Below are positions 35,791 through 44,733 of a DNA stretch of 64,000 nucleotides, one piece after another; position 1 is the stretch's first letter; each line of letters opens with the position of its first letter. Source of the DNA: Methanofollis aquaemaris (GTDB lineage: Archaea > Halobacteriota > Methanomicrobia > Methanomicrobiales > Methanofollaceae); NCBI RefSeq assembly GCF_017357525.1, contig NZ_CP036172.1, positions 2,640,561 to 2,704,560 on the forward strand, written 5' to 3'. The notes under the pieces are model-generated. The model was not told the DNA's origin, did not search any database, and saw only the letters and a list, made by a program, of their open reading frames with translations. The position numbers were made by a program, and so were the translations under genes.

Positions 35791-37118
35791 TGGCTGAAGA
35801 GATGAAGGACTTCAAAGAGGTCAACAAGGGGCTCTCCGAGGAGAACGCCGTCCTTGAGGCCCTCCGGTGCATGAACTGCGTCATCCCGCACTGCGTGAAA
35901 GGGTGCCCGGTCGGGATCGATATCCCGGCCTTCATCCAGAAGGTGGCAGAGAAGGACTTCGAGGGCGCGGCAGCGGTCATCAAGGCCGACAACATGCTCC
36001 CGGCGATCTGCGGCCGGGTCTGCCCGCAGGAGTCCCAGTGCGAGGGCGAGTGTATCCTCGCAAAGAAGGAGAAGCCGGTGGCCATCGGCGCCCTGGAGCG
36101 GTACGTCGCCGACCGGGAACGCGAGCACGGCACAAAGCTCCCGGCGGTCGCGGAACCGACCGGCAAGCGGGTCGCGGTCGTGGGTTCAGGCCCGGCCGGA
36201 CTGACCGCCGCGGCCGAACTGGCCCGTTTCGGGCATAAGGTCACGGTCTTTGAGTCGCTCCACGAGGCCGGCGGCGTGCTCACCTACGGGATCCCTGAGT
36301 TCAGGCTCCCCAAGGCGATCGTGAAGGCCGAGATTGAGCAGGTGAAGGCCCTCGGCGTGGAGGTCAGGCTCAACCACCTCGTCGGGCGGAGCGTCCCGGT
36401 CGAGGAACTCCTCGGCTATGACGCTGTTTTCCTCGGGACCGGTGCGGGACTGCCGTACTTTATGGGGATGGAAGGCGAGAACCTCAATGGGGTCTACTCG
36501 GCCAACGAGTTCCTGACCCGCGTCAACCTGATGCATGCCAACTGCTTCCCTGAATTCGACACGCCCGTCAAGCGCGGCTGCAAGGTCGTCGTGGTCGGCG
36601 GCGGGAATGTAGCGATGGATGCCGCACGCGTGGCCAGGCGGCTCGGCGCGGCGGTGACGCTGGTTTACCGCCGGCGCGAGGAAGACCTCCCGGCCCGTGC
36701 GGTCGAGGTGAAGAATGCCCACGAGGAGGGCGTGGAGTTCCTCTGCTGCGCCAACCCGGTGCGGGTCGTCGGCGAGACGGCCGTGGAAGGCGTAGAGTGT
36801 GTCAGGATGGAGATGTGCGAGGTCGACGCGAGCGGACGGCCGAAGCCGACCTGCATCGAGGGGAGCGAGTTCACCCTCGAGGCCGACGTCTTCATCGAGG
36901 CCATCGGGCAGGGGCCAAACCCGCTCCTGGTCTCGATGATCCCCGGGCTTGAACGCGAGCGCCGGGGCAACCTGGTCGTGGACGAGGACGGGCGGACGAC
37001 GGTGGCACGGGTCTATGCCGCCGGTGACGCCGCGACCGGCGCGGCCACCGTCATCTGGGCGATGGGCTCGGCGAAGAAGGCCGCGGCGGCAATTGATAAG
37101 GCACTGAAAGAGGAGTGA
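35790..37118 (+). CDS. gltA: NADPH-dependent glutamate synthase-like flavoprotein (NfnB/SudA/GltA-like)
   Basis: 442 residues. The N-terminal Fe-S domain has ALRCMNCVIPHCVKGCPVGIDIP and AICGRVCPQESQCEGECILAKK. FAD loop VAVVGSGPAGLTAAAELARFG and NAD(P) loop VVVVGGGNVAMDAARVARRLG follow, ending with YAAGDAATGAATVIWAMGSAK. It may work as glutamate synthase small subunit, but with the preceding NfnA-like gene it more likely forms an electron-bifurcating or ferredoxin:NADP oxidoreductase. TGATG overlap shows translational coupling. Confidence 0.9.
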   Translation: MAEEMKDFKEVNKGLSEENAVLEALRCMNCVIPHCVKGCPVGIDIPAFIQKVAEKDFEGAAAVIKADNMLPAICGRVCPQESQCEGECILAKKEKPVAIGALERYVADREREHGTKLPAVAEPTGKRVAVVGSGPAGLTAAAELARFGHKVTVFESLHEAGGVLTYGIPEFRLPKAIVKAEIEQVKALGVEVRLNHLVGRSVPVEELLGYDAVFLGTGAGLPYFMGMEGENLNGVYSANEFLTRVNLMHANCFPEFDTPVKRGCKVVVVGGGNVAMDAARVARRLGAAVTLVYRRREEDLPARAVEVKNAHEEGVEFLCCANPVRVVGETAVEGVECVRMEMCEVDASGRPKPTCIEGSEFTLEADVFIEAIGQGPNPLLVSMIPGLERERRGNLVVDEDGRTTVARVYAAGDAATGAATVIWAMGSAKKAAAAIDKALKEE

Positions 37119-37122
37119 AGAG

Positions 37123-37644
37123 ATGATCGAAGGGCGGTATCTTGAGGAGCGGAGGACTCTCCTCCGTCTCGCCGGCGTCGAGGACAGAGAGGTGCTGGAC
37201 ATCGGGGCCGGCCCTCTCACTCTCATCGCCGCCAGTGAATACGACTGTTTCGTCACCAGCATTGATATCGACACCGAACGGTTGAGGGAGACCGAGCGGC
37301 TTGCCGAGGAGGAGGGGGTCGCGAAGAAGATCAGCTTCGAGGAGGCCGACGCCGCTGACCTTCCATACGGGGACGAGGCCTTTGATATCGGGGTTTGCTT
37401 CGGCACTCTCCACCATCTGGAACCTGAGACGAGGCATGCTGTCCTCTCAGAACTGGCACGGGTCTCGTATGAGAGATTTATCGTCGCTGAGTTCAATGAG
37501 GTAGGCTTTTCCGAACTCCATGGCGAAGACGACCTCGCACCCGTCGACCTCGCCTGGCTGGAGGAAGAACTCCGGGCCTTCGGCTGTCCGGTCGTCCACC
37601 CGCTCGAGAAGATGACGATCTTCGTCGTGGAAAAGAAGGCCTGA
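37123..37644 (+). CDS. Small class I SAM-dependent methyltransferase
   Basis: 173 residues. Motif I VLDIGAGPLTLIAASEYDCFVTSIDID, a DAADLPYGDEAFDIGVCFGTLHHL segment and a C-terminal strand MTIFVVEKKA. It begins 4 bp after the oxidoreductase operon. Substrate unknown; the size and the LPY-xxxxFD block recall methyltransferases acting on small molecules. Its stop codon TGA is the first three bases of the 9-bp target duplication made when the repeat element at 37651 inserted. Confidence 0.85.
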   Translation: MIEGRYLEERRTLLRLAGVEDREVLDIGAGPLTLIAASEYDCFVTSIDIDTERLRETERLAEEEGVAKKISFEEADAADLPYGDEAFDIGVCFGTLHHLEPETRHAVLSELARVSYERFIVAEFNEVGFSELHGEDDLAPVDLAWLEEELRAFGCPVVHPLEKMTIFVVEKKA

Positions 37645-37650
37645 CTTTTT

Positions 37651-37881
37651 GGCTCTGTAGAATTCCTCAAGACGGTCATCTCTGCGGGGGGCTGGCCGCC
37701 CCCCGGTCCCCCCGCGCGAAGATAGGCAGGGGACGGCAATACTCTCTTCATCGTCATTGATAGTGCCTTCCCGGCCCTATCGCAATCCCGGGGGTCCGGG
37801 GGCAGAGCCCCCGGCGTGAGCATGGGGGAAGGCGGTTGAATCATACTCAAACCTAGAAAAAGTGAGGTTTTCTACAAGGCC
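37651..37881 (+). repeat. Short TIR element with 9-bp target duplication at a stop codon (231 bp)
   Basis: Ends GGCTCTGTAGAATTCCTC (37651) and GAGGTTTTCTACAAGGCC (to 37881) are inverted repeats. TGACTTTTT flanks both sides (37642-37650, 37882-37890). Internal GC module: GGGGGGCTGGCCGCCCCCC hairpin, then a 70-bp unit (37764-37833) bounded by GCCTTCCC and GGGAAGGC containing CCGGGGGCAGAGCCCCCGG. No coding frame. Confidence 0.9.
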
Positions 37882-37901
37882 TGACTTTTTAAACTTTTTT
37901 T

Positions 37902-38385
37902 GGCTGTGAGCATATCCCAAAAGTGTCCCGAACATGAATCTTCGTCCGTATCAAAACCCTTCATTCCAGAAATTCTGATCGCAGACCTTCCGCCGGGTGG
38001 CTGGTTGCCCCTCGTTCCCCCCGCAGAAGATAGGGAGGAGGACGGTAATCCCCTTTTCAGCATCATCACATGCGCCTTCCCGCCCCCATCGCAATCCCGG
38101 GGGTCCGGGGGCCGCGCCCCCGGCGTGAGGGTGGAGGAAGGCGTGGTGATCCGACGTGCCGCCCCCCTTGTAGACTCTTCACCGCAATCTCGCGCCGGGG
38201 GGCTTTGCCCCCCGGAACCCCCCACGGACAGAGGATAGCCGAGGGGCGGCGGATGAGTGGTGCCCTCCTCGCCCCCTGTTGCTAAGAGAGGGATCCAGGA
38301 TCTCTCAACAGTTCGAAACCCTGCTCAGAACAATATTCAACCGCGTATGCTTGAGCCCCCGGTTCATGTTGAATTCTAAAGAGCC
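37902..38385 (+). repeat. Long TIR element, left end altered (484 bp)
   Basis: Begins near 37902 with GGCTGTGAGCATATCCCAAAAG and contains a distinctive unit around 37925-38060 (ACATGAATCTTCGTCCGTATC...AGAAGATAGGGAGGAGGAC). It ends GAATTCTAAAGAGCC at 38385. This copy is the uninterrupted relative of the element at 58571-59222 (reverse orientation) and so shows the empty site of the insertion found there. The remainder of the gap (38386-38582) shows nothing clear. Confidence 0.8.
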
Positions 38386-38582
38386 ATTCTGGCAACCTTT
38401 TGCAGATCAAAAAGCCGTAGTATTCGTCTCAATCGCGCTGATTTCCGACAGAATTCCCTCGCCGTATGACGCTGTTCCCGAAGGGTCCTGACCCCTGATG
38501 TCTCTCCCTCTTGTACGGGTGGGTATGGGGCCGATATAGTCCATGGATCTTTCGATATTTGATAAACCGGTCATATTCTGTC

Positions 38583-38755
38583 ATGGCTGCAAAAAATGAC
38601 CGATATAACTCTGGATCGGCGGGGCAGATCCCGGAACAAAGAGATATTCGAGCAGATATGCCCCGCTTTCCTCTCTATGATCCGTCGGATCCGGAGGATG
38701 AATCCCCGAACGGATCTCGAAGGGTAATTCCTGGAGGGTTTTATCTGAAATACGG
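38583..38755 (+). pseudogene. Possible small open reading frame cut by a repeat insertion
   Basis: From ATG 38583 an open frame of about 57 codons reads MAAKNDRYNSGSAGQIP...FYLKYG and then runs into the 38755 repeat element, where it continues as meaningless Arg/Pro-rich sequence. A strong AT-rich promoter-like block lies upstream (GATATTTGATAAACC, 38552-38566). No family is recognised; it may be the remnant of a gene whose 3' part is lost, or not a gene at all. Confidence 0.3.
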
Positions 38756-38996
38756 GCTTTGTAGAAATGCTCTGGATGGGTATCTTTGCGGGGGGCTGGC
38801 CGCCCCCCGGACCCCCCGCATCAGGATAGGAGCGAGGACGACAACCCCCTCTTCAGGCGCATCAATGGCGCCTTCCCGGCTCTATCTTCATCCCGGGGGT
38901 CCGGGGGCAGCGCCCCCGGTGCAAGAATGAGGGAAGGCGATGGATTCGGTCATAGGGGGGTTGAAGGGATGAAATGAGGATGGTTTCTACAGGGCC
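38755..38996 (+). repeat. Short TIR element with 8-bp target duplication (242 bp)
   Basis: Left end GGCTTTGTAGAAATGCTC at 38755; right end GGTTTCTACAGGGCC at 38996. The 8 bp GAAATACG flank it exactly on both sides (38747-38754, 38997-39004). Internal modules are the same as in the 37651 copy: GGGGGGCTGGCCGCCCCCC, then GCCTTCCC...CCGGGGGCAGCGCCCCCGG...GGGAAGGC. The 100 bp after it hold the promoter of the next gene (CATATATATATTATT at 39074-39088). Confidence 0.9.
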
Positions 38997-39107
38997 GAAA
39001 TACGCCCAATTATTCCTTATTGTTGCCACAAATGATTTTGATATTTAAAATGAATATCCGCGATAAATATGAAACATATATATATTATTCAGGGTCATTG
39101 AATTTTG

Positions 39108-40487
39108 ATGCTCCGTGACTCCCCCCTTATCGGAATAGAATCCTCTCAGGCCAATAGACTCCCGCAGATTCTCTGTCTGGCCGATACAAGGGGTATCATT
39201 CTGTTCCTGAACCAGAGGGGGCGAAACGTCTTCTGCCGTCCGGATGAGCGCACCACCGGGCGGTACCTCTCCGATCTCTTTGCCCCCTCTGAGAGGGAAC
39301 GGTTTGTGGCTGAGTATGACGGGACCGTGAGCGGTGCGGGTTCATCGCCCTCGCTGTACACCGTACTCGACAGAGACGGCCGTCGGATCCAGGTGTTGCC
39401 GGTCTTTGCTCCTGCCAGAGAGGGCGTCTGGGTCAGCCTCGTTGAAATAAACGCATTCTCCATCCGTCCCCGCCCCGATGTGCGCGAGGATCTTTTTGCC
39501 TTCCTGGACGCCTTCCCCCAGACATTCTTCGAGTTCGACGAGAACGGCACCTTCACCTATGTGAACAGCCATGGTCTCCTCGAGTTCGGTTTTACCGATG
39601 AGGATCTCAAGAGGGGGCTGAACGCCTACGACCTGATTGCTCTCCCTGACAGGGAGTGGGCCTACCAGAATGTAGCCTGCCGGATGGGCGGCAAGGTTCC
39701 CGAGTGCCACGAGTACACCTTTCTCAGAAAGGACGGGAGCACCGTCCCGGTGATCGTCCACTCGGTCGCCGTGACCAGGGACGGGAAGGCGACCGGGACA
39801 CGGGGGGTGGTGATCGATATCAGTGGGATCAGGGCCGCCCAGGAAGAACTGGAGCATATGAACGAGGCACTCACTACGGTCACCAGTCTCACCCGCCACG
39901 AACTGATGAACATCCTCACCGCCCTCTCGGGGTGGGTCGACCTGGCGGCCGGTGCCACAACTGAACCTGAAGTCGATAAATGCCTCGGGAAAGCTTCGGA
40001 TGCGGCCGGGTTGCTCAGAAAACACCTTGAGTTCTCCCGCGAGATCCAGCAGGTAGGGACGGCGGCACCGACATGGCAGGGCCTCGATGCCGCCGTCGCC
40101 TCCGCACGGTCGTTTCTTGAGAACGGTGCGCAGAGCCTCACGATCCGGACGGAGACCAGAGGTGCCTGGATTCTTGCCGACACGCTCTTCGACCGCGTCT
40201 TCTATATCCTCCTCGAAAACTCGCTGCGGCATGGGAAGGGGGTGACCGAGGTGAAGTTCAGGGTGGAGGGATCTCTGGTGGTGTACGAGGATAACGGATG
40301 TGGGGTTCCCGACAGGGAGAAAAAAAGGATCTTCGACCTCGGGTATGGGAAGAACACCGGTTTTGGGCTCTACCTCGCGCGCCGGATCCTGACCGTCACC
40401 GGGATCAGGATCCGGGAGGAGGGAAAGCCCGGCACCGGGGCGAGGTTTGTCCTCTCCATCCCGCAGGACCAGATCAGGTTCTTCTAA
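39108..40487 (+). CDS. PAS-domain sensor histidine kinase
   Basis: 459 residues, no membrane segment, so cytoplasmic. Two PAS-like domains (residues ~15-120 ending VWVSLVEIN; ~130-245 with FLDAFPQTFFEFDENGTFTYVN and GVVIDISGIR). An H-box follows: SLTRHELMNILTALSGWVDLA (phospho-accepting His). The ATPase has the N box FYILLENSLRHGKG, G1 EDNGCGVP and F box IFDLGYGKNTGFGLYLARRIL. Methanomicrobiales have many such orphan kinases; no response regulator is next to it. Its stop codon lies in the 9-bp duplicated target of the 40493 element. Confidence 0.9.
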   Translation: MLRDSPLIGIESSQANRLPQILCLADTRGIILFLNQRGRNVFCRPDERTTGRYLSDLFAPSERERFVAEYDGTVSGAGSSPSLYTVLDRDGRRIQVLPVFAPAREGVWVSLVEINAFSIRPRPDVREDLFAFLDAFPQTFFEFDENGTFTYVNSHGLLEFGFTDEDLKRGLNAYDLIALPDREWAYQNVACRMGGKVPECHEYTFLRKDGSTVPVIVHSVAVTRDGKATGTRGVVIDISGIRAAQEELEHMNEALTTVTSLTRHELMNILTALSGWVDLAAGATTEPEVDKCLGKASDAAGLLRKHLEFSREIQQVGTAAPTWQGLDAAVASARSFLENGAQSLTIRTETRGAWILADTLFDRVFYILLENSLRHGKGVTEVKFRVEGSLVVYEDNGCGVPDREKKRIFDLGYGKNTGFGLYLARRILTVTGIRIREEGKPGTGARFVLSIPQDQIRFF

Positions 40488-40492
40488 TTCTC

Positions 40493-40844
40493 GGCTCTGG
40501 AGAACTCCTCAGACTCTCAACCATCATCATCGTGAAGGGACTGGGGGGTGCAGCCCCTGAGTGTGGGGACTGCCGCACCCCGATCTTGAAGATTGGTGCA
40601 AGACGGCACACTGATGAAGAGACGATCGAACCGACACATTGTTCCAACTGCTCGCCAATTCGCCGGCGAGCGATCCCCCACCAATCGCCATTGTGGAGGG
40701 GTTCAGGGGCTGGTCCCTGAACCCCCTTTATTGAGAGGATTGTGCGAGACCGCACATCCCCGAAAAAAAGCGGGCGAAATTGATCTATTCGGCCCGCCGC
40801 TATCAGCGCTCCAGAGTCGATCTTCTCCAAAACTCAGGAGAGCC
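40493..40844 (+). repeat. Diverged TIR element inserted between two convergent stop codons (352 bp)
   Basis: Ends GGCTCTGGAGAACTCC (40493) and GGAGAGCC (40844) match the family's terminal bases. The interior differs but keeps GC hairpins (GGGGGGTGCAGCCCCT; GGGGTTCAGGGGCTGGTCCCTGAACCCC). Flanks are CTAATTCTC (40484-40492) and CTAATCCTC (40845-40853), a 9-bp duplication with one mismatch. Each flank copy contains the TAA stop of the left gene pattern and the CTA (TAG on the minus strand) of the right gene pattern. Confidence 0.75.
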
Positions 40845-41924
40845 CTAATCCTCTTCTTTCCAGACCTTCAACCCTTCGTTGTCGACGGTGGTGGCGAGGG
40901 TGACCGTGAGGCCGAGCCCTTCGGCGATCGCCTCCACTTCTTCCGTGGGCTTCCCGGTGACGACGGCGATCGAGGGGCCGACCGAACTCATCCCCACGAA
41001 CTCAAGCCCGGCCTCCCGCAGTCTGCTCATATAGGCGTAGATGGCAAAACTGTGGTGCTCGATCTCGGCCCTCTTGGAGCCGCGGAACTCGATCTCCCAC
41101 ATCACCTCGCCGGCCTTCTCAAGGTCGCCCCGTTCGAGGGCCGGGATCAGGTCCATCAAGACCATGTAGGCCTTGAGCGGGCGGTCGCGGTAGTCGAGGT
41201 CGCGGGCCCGGTTCATCAGGAGGTCGAACTCGCTCTTGCCGGCAGAGGAGATCCCGCTCTCAGGGATGATCACGTAGACGTTCTTCTCTGCGGCGAAGGG
41301 GTGATGATAAGCAAGGGCGAGGTCGTCGCCCATCACCACAAACCCGCCGTATGTGCTCACCGCCGGGCCGACCCCGGTCTCGAAACCGAAGGCCACCTGG
41401 TCGTCGGCTGTCTCCTCGACAAAGTTCCTGCCCACCAGAATCCTGATCTCCTCAGGGGTGAGGGGTGATCCCACGGCGGCGTTCATCGCATGGCAGACCG
41501 CGGTGAGGACCGTCCCGGTTGAGCCGAGACCGACATGCTTGTACTGGTGGTCACGGGCCCTGACCGAGAAACCGCCTTCGTAGCCCACCGTCTCCTTGAA
41601 GGCCTCGATGACCTGCGTGACGATGGGGGCGCGCTCGTACTCGATCTCGGTCTCTCCATCGGTGCACCGCGCCGTGGCGGTGCAGTAGACCTGGACCGCG
41701 TACCCGAACCCGCCGCCGCCCGGGCGGTCGGGGGCAAACCGGTTCATGTCAAGGACGGTCGCGTGGATCCTGGCCGGCGCACGGGCGGTGAAGGCGCCTT
41801 CCTGCGGCACCGCCCGAACCTCGCGGTCGAGGTGGAGGGGGCGGAGGTGCTCGCCCGCGGTGAAGGGCTCGAACTCGTACTCGACGAGGTCGAGGTCGCC
41901 GCCTCTGATCTTCATCATCGGCAT
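40845..41924 (-). CDS. GHMP-family protein, beta-RFAP synthase-like
   Basis: 359 residues. N-terminal ARIHATVLDMNRFAPDRPGGGGFGYAV and the phosphate loop HVGLGSTGTVLTAVCHAMN fit the GHMP superfamily, closest by impression to beta-ribofuranosylaminobenzene 5'-phosphate synthase. That enzyme condenses PRPP with 4-hydroxybenzoate in methanopterin synthesis. A genuine kinase would show a stricter PxxxGLGSS loop. It is followed (9 bp upstream in reading order) by a DUF2148 gene. Either a true synthase or a paralogue. Confidence 0.75.
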   Translation of the reverse strand: MPMMKIRGGDLDLVEYEFEPFTAGEHLRPLHLDREVRAVPQEGAFTARAPARIHATVLDMNRFAPDRPGGGGFGYAVQVYCTATARCTDGETEIEYERAPIVTQVIEAFKETVGYEGGFSVRARDHQYKHVGLGSTGTVLTAVCHAMNAAVGSPLTPEEIRILVGRNFVEETADDQVAFGFETGVGPAVSTYGGFVVMGDDLALAYHHPFAAEKNVYVIIPESGISSAGKSEFDLLMNRARDLDYRDRPLKAYMVLMDLIPALERGDLEKAGEVMWEIEFRGSKRAEIEHHSFAIYAYMSRLREAGLEFVGMSSVGPSIAVVTGKPTEEVEAIAEGLGLTVTLATTVDNEGLKVWKEED

Positions 41925-41933
41925 GGTATGTTC

Positions 41934-42482
41934 CTATGTGCGGTCAAAGAAGATATTTTTTCCAGAGGCCTTGAGCGGGACGGCATAGACGACGGTGCAC
42001 CCCTCCAGAAGGCCGAGAGTCCGGGCGCCGACACCCCCGGAATACAGGACCCGGTTGTCGACATTGTGGATCGAGGCGGTCTTCACTGCGGACCCGACGG
42101 CGATCCCGAGGTCGGTCATCCTGACCGCACAGTTCGGGCCGGCAAACGGCGCGCCGCCTCTCCGGGGTGCGCGGAGTGCCGCGGTCATCTCTGTGCAGGT
42201 GAGGTACCCGCAGGCCCCGCAGTTGATCGCGGCGGTCTCCGCTCCGCGGCACCCGATGAGAAGACAGGCGTCGGCGGCCTCGACGTTTTTGGCGTCCCGC
42301 AGGAAGAACCCGAGGTCGTGCTCCTCCCCGAAGGCCCGCATTGCGTCGGCGAGTCTGGTCAGGTCGGCGTCGACGAGCACCGCCGTCTCGATGGTGTCGA
42401 CGCCCTTCCCCTTGGGTGCGGTCCTGGCCGAGAGCGCCATCAGCGAGGCGACGAGCCTGACGGCTTCAGATTCTGGAGTCAT
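41934..42482 (-). CDS. DUF2148 ferredoxin-domain protein
   Basis: 182 residues. Contains LSARTAPKGKGVDTIE near the N-terminus, then a Cys set: CLLIGC, INCGACGYLTC and NCAVRMTDLGIAVGSAV, matching DUF2148 proteins of methanogens and anaerobes that probably carry an Fe-S cluster. Function not known. It is the first gene of a two-gene operon with the GHMP protein and divergent from the radical SAM-HhH gene. Confidence 0.85.
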   Translation of the reverse strand: MTPESEAVRLVASLMALSARTAPKGKGVDTIETAVLVDADLTRLADAMRAFGEEHDLGFFLRDAKNVEAADACLLIGCRGAETAAINCGACGYLTCTEMTAALRAPRRGGAPFAGPNCAVRMTDLGIAVGSAVKTASIHNVDNRVLYSGGVGARTLGLLEGCTVVYAVPLKASGKNIFFDRT

Positions 42483-42573
42483 ACTGGTTAGGTTCGCTTA
42501 GCATCTGATATAATCTTCACTTTCACCCCGCACCCGGTCCATCTTTTTCCCTCTCAGGACCGAGTTGAGAACA

Positions 42574-43629
42574 ATGTCTCGTGCCGCAGAGGTCGCGGCC
42601 CTCACCAGGGCGGCGCGCTTTGATCGCTGTGTCCCTGATCCTGTTCTGCCGGGGATCCCCGTCGCATCGGGCCGGTGCAGGCGGATGATGAAGGTGCTGC
42701 TCCATGGGCGGTGTGCGTACGACTGTGCCTACTGCGGGATCCGGACGTGCCGGGAGGATCGTTCCCTCTCACCGGCAGACCTCGCCGATCTCTTCCTGCG
42801 GATGTGGCGCGAGGGGCGGGCCGACGGGCTCTTCCTCTCGTCGGGTATCCCGCGCGACGTCGACGAGGCGATGGAGGGGATCCTCGAGACCGGCGAGATT
42901 CTGCGGCGCCGGGGGTACGACGGATATCTCCATCTCAAGGTGCTTCCCGGCGCGGCGCGGGCCGACATCACCGATCTCGCCAGGGTGGCCGACCGGATCT
43001 CCATCAACATCGAGGCGCCTTCGGCGTCCAGGCTCTCGGAAATCGCCGGGGTGAAGGACTACCGGCAGGACATCGAGAAGAGGCAGACCTGGGTCGCCGA
43101 CGCCATGCCGGGACGACACACCACCCAGCTCGTCGTCGGGGCGGCCGGCGAGAACGACGCCGAGGTGCTGGCCTGCATCGCCGGGCAATACCGGCGTCTG
43201 GCCCCGGCCAGGATCTATTATTCGGGTTTCAGGCCTCTTCCCGGAACGCCGCTTGCCTCCCACGATCCCACCCCCCTCTGGCGGCAGAACCGTCTCTACC
43301 AGGCGGACGCTCTGCTCAGGCTCTACCACTTTTCCACGGATGAGGTGGCCGGGGTGCTGGACGAGGGAGGGTTCTTGCAGAACGCCGACCCCAAGCGACT
43401 CCTTGCCGGGGAGAGGCCGCGGGTGGACGTCAACCGTGCCTCCCTTGCCGACCTCCTCAGGGTGCCCGGCATCGGTCCGAAGAACGCCCGCCGGGTGCTC
43501 GCCGCACGGGAGAAGAGTCCTCTCAGGTCTGAGCGCGACCTCAGGGCCTGCGGCGTGCGGGGGAGAGGGGTGGGGCGGTATGTCACCTTCGGGGAGGGGG
43601 ATGTGCAGAGCGGGATCTTTGAGTTTTGA
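42574..43629 (+). CDS. Radical SAM protein with C-terminal helix-hairpin-helix (putative DNA modification/repair)
   Basis: 351 residues from ATG 42574. Radical SAM cluster site LHGRCAYDCAYCGIRTC (CxxxCxxC), followed by SSGIPRDVDEAMEGIL and an IEAPSASRLSEIAG segment. The C-terminus has a DNA-binding helix-hairpin-helix VDVNRASLADLLRVPGIGPKNARRVLAAR. This arrangement matches the radical SAM family usually paired with a uracil-DNA-glycosylase-like partner and proposed to act on DNA; that partner is not visible here. Reaction unknown. Confidence 0.85.
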   Translation: MSRAAEVAALTRAARFDRCVPDPVLPGIPVASGRCRRMMKVLLHGRCAYDCAYCGIRTCREDRSLSPADLADLFLRMWREGRADGLFLSSGIPRDVDEAMEGILETGEILRRRGYDGYLHLKVLPGAARADITDLARVADRISINIEAPSASRLSEIAGVKDYRQDIEKRQTWVADAMPGRHTTQLVVGAAGENDAEVLACIAGQYRRLAPARIYYSGFRPLPGTPLASHDPTPLWRQNRLYQADALLRLYHFSTDEVAGVLDEGGFLQNADPKRLLAGERPRVDVNRASLADLLRVPGIGPKNARRVLAAREKSPLRSERDLRACGVRGRGVGRYVTFGEGDVQSGIFEF

Positions 43630-43771
43630 TGGGGGGTTGATGAAACTCTCAGACTTTGCCCTCTCTAATCCCACGCCATTCCTGATCCTCGCGCTGGGGG
43701 CTCTTCGAAAAACTTTGTTTATCTCGTGTTCGCTGTCGCTCGCAACCCCCGGACAGTTATAATCAAAGATT

Positions 43772-43958
43772 TTCTCGAACTCGCTCACGCTCGTTCCCTC
43801 AGGATGAAGAGCTGGCCGCGACGGCTGAGAAAAGATCTAGAAAACTGGAATGTCGTCCACCGCTTATTCGTGGTCGCTTCAGGATCTTTGTTCTGCCTTC
43901 CCCCAATCATCTATCATCCCATGGGGCCGGGGGATGGGAGTGTCAGCGAGTTTGAGAA
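43772..43958. repeat. Small inverted-repeat element, family C (187 bp)
   Basis: TTCTCGAACTCGCTCACGCTC at its left end matches, inverted, GAGTGTCAGCGAGTTTGAGAA at its right end (17 of 21 positions). No coding content. It is similar in ends to 30535-30670 but different inside. It lies in the 1.1-kb gene-free gap 43630-44733, which also contains a CTCGTGTTCGCTGTCGCTCGC block at about 43723-43743. Confidence 0.6.
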
Positions 43959-44029
43959 GATCTCTGATCTTCAAGAGAGCACCCGGTGCGATCTGGAGGG
44001 AAAGTAAGTCGATTAGAAGTTCTCCTCTG

Positions 44030-44504
44030 AACAATTTTCATGTGTTATGCATGAGGTGTGCTCTCGACTCATGTTTGATTACCATGAAACAGGATGAGGC
44101 AAGAGCCTCATACTGAACCAATGAAAACCTACCCATTGAATTCTATTTCTGATTTCAATGGGGTTTTCATGGAAAATGATCCTGACGATCAACCTGGGCG
44201 GTTTGTATGATGATTTCTCATCATCTGGATCCTTTATACCTGATATACGAAGTACAGAAACTCTCTCAGAATGATCGGCCGCCCTCAGCGCAGAACCTTC
44301 ACCGTCGTCTCGCGCCGGGGGTTGCACCCCGAGACCCCCCACGGAGAGAGGATAGGCAGGGGCGGCACGATGCAAGATTTCTGGCCGTTCCCCTGTCATA
44401 AGGGGAAGAACCAAGGATCGGTCCTTCCAAGCCCCAGAGAGCGGCGACATGAAATTTTCATCGCGTATGCTTGAACCCAGGGTTCATGCCCTATTCTACA
44501 TAAT
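44030..44504 (+). repeat. Decayed long TIR element copies before the AT-rich island
   Basis: Two right-end sequences are visible: ATTTTCATGTGTTATGCATGAGGTG near 44034-44058, and AATTTTCATCGCGTATGCTTGAACCC...TTCTACATAATC near 44453-44505. Between them is the usual CGCCGGGGGTTGCACCCCGAGACCCCCC module (near 44315-44340) with GGCCGTTCCCCTGTCATAAG following. The rest of the gap to 44733 is AT-rich (ACATAATAAATAAAATATTAAATG near 44631-44654) and probably carries the promoter of the radical SAM gene. Confidence 0.6.
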
Positions 44505-44733
44505 CGGAAGACAGGACATTCTTTCTAGTCGAAAATATCTGGTCAGGATGGAATGGAGCGTGTCTGGGGTCTAAAAATATGTTTGAGATCTAGAAGGACT
44601 TCATTTGATGTAAAGAGTTGTACCACAAAATACATAATAAATAAAATATTAAATGCCGATTGCATACATCTCGGATTATATTTGATAATCTTATCAGAAG
44701 TCGGGAGAATGATGCATTGAACATAGAGAGGTG

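Noticed and set aside
37651-38996. Open frames inside the repeats giving Gly/Pro-rich peptides
   Set aside because: Different frames in different copies, caused by the GC hairpins; not conserved as protein.
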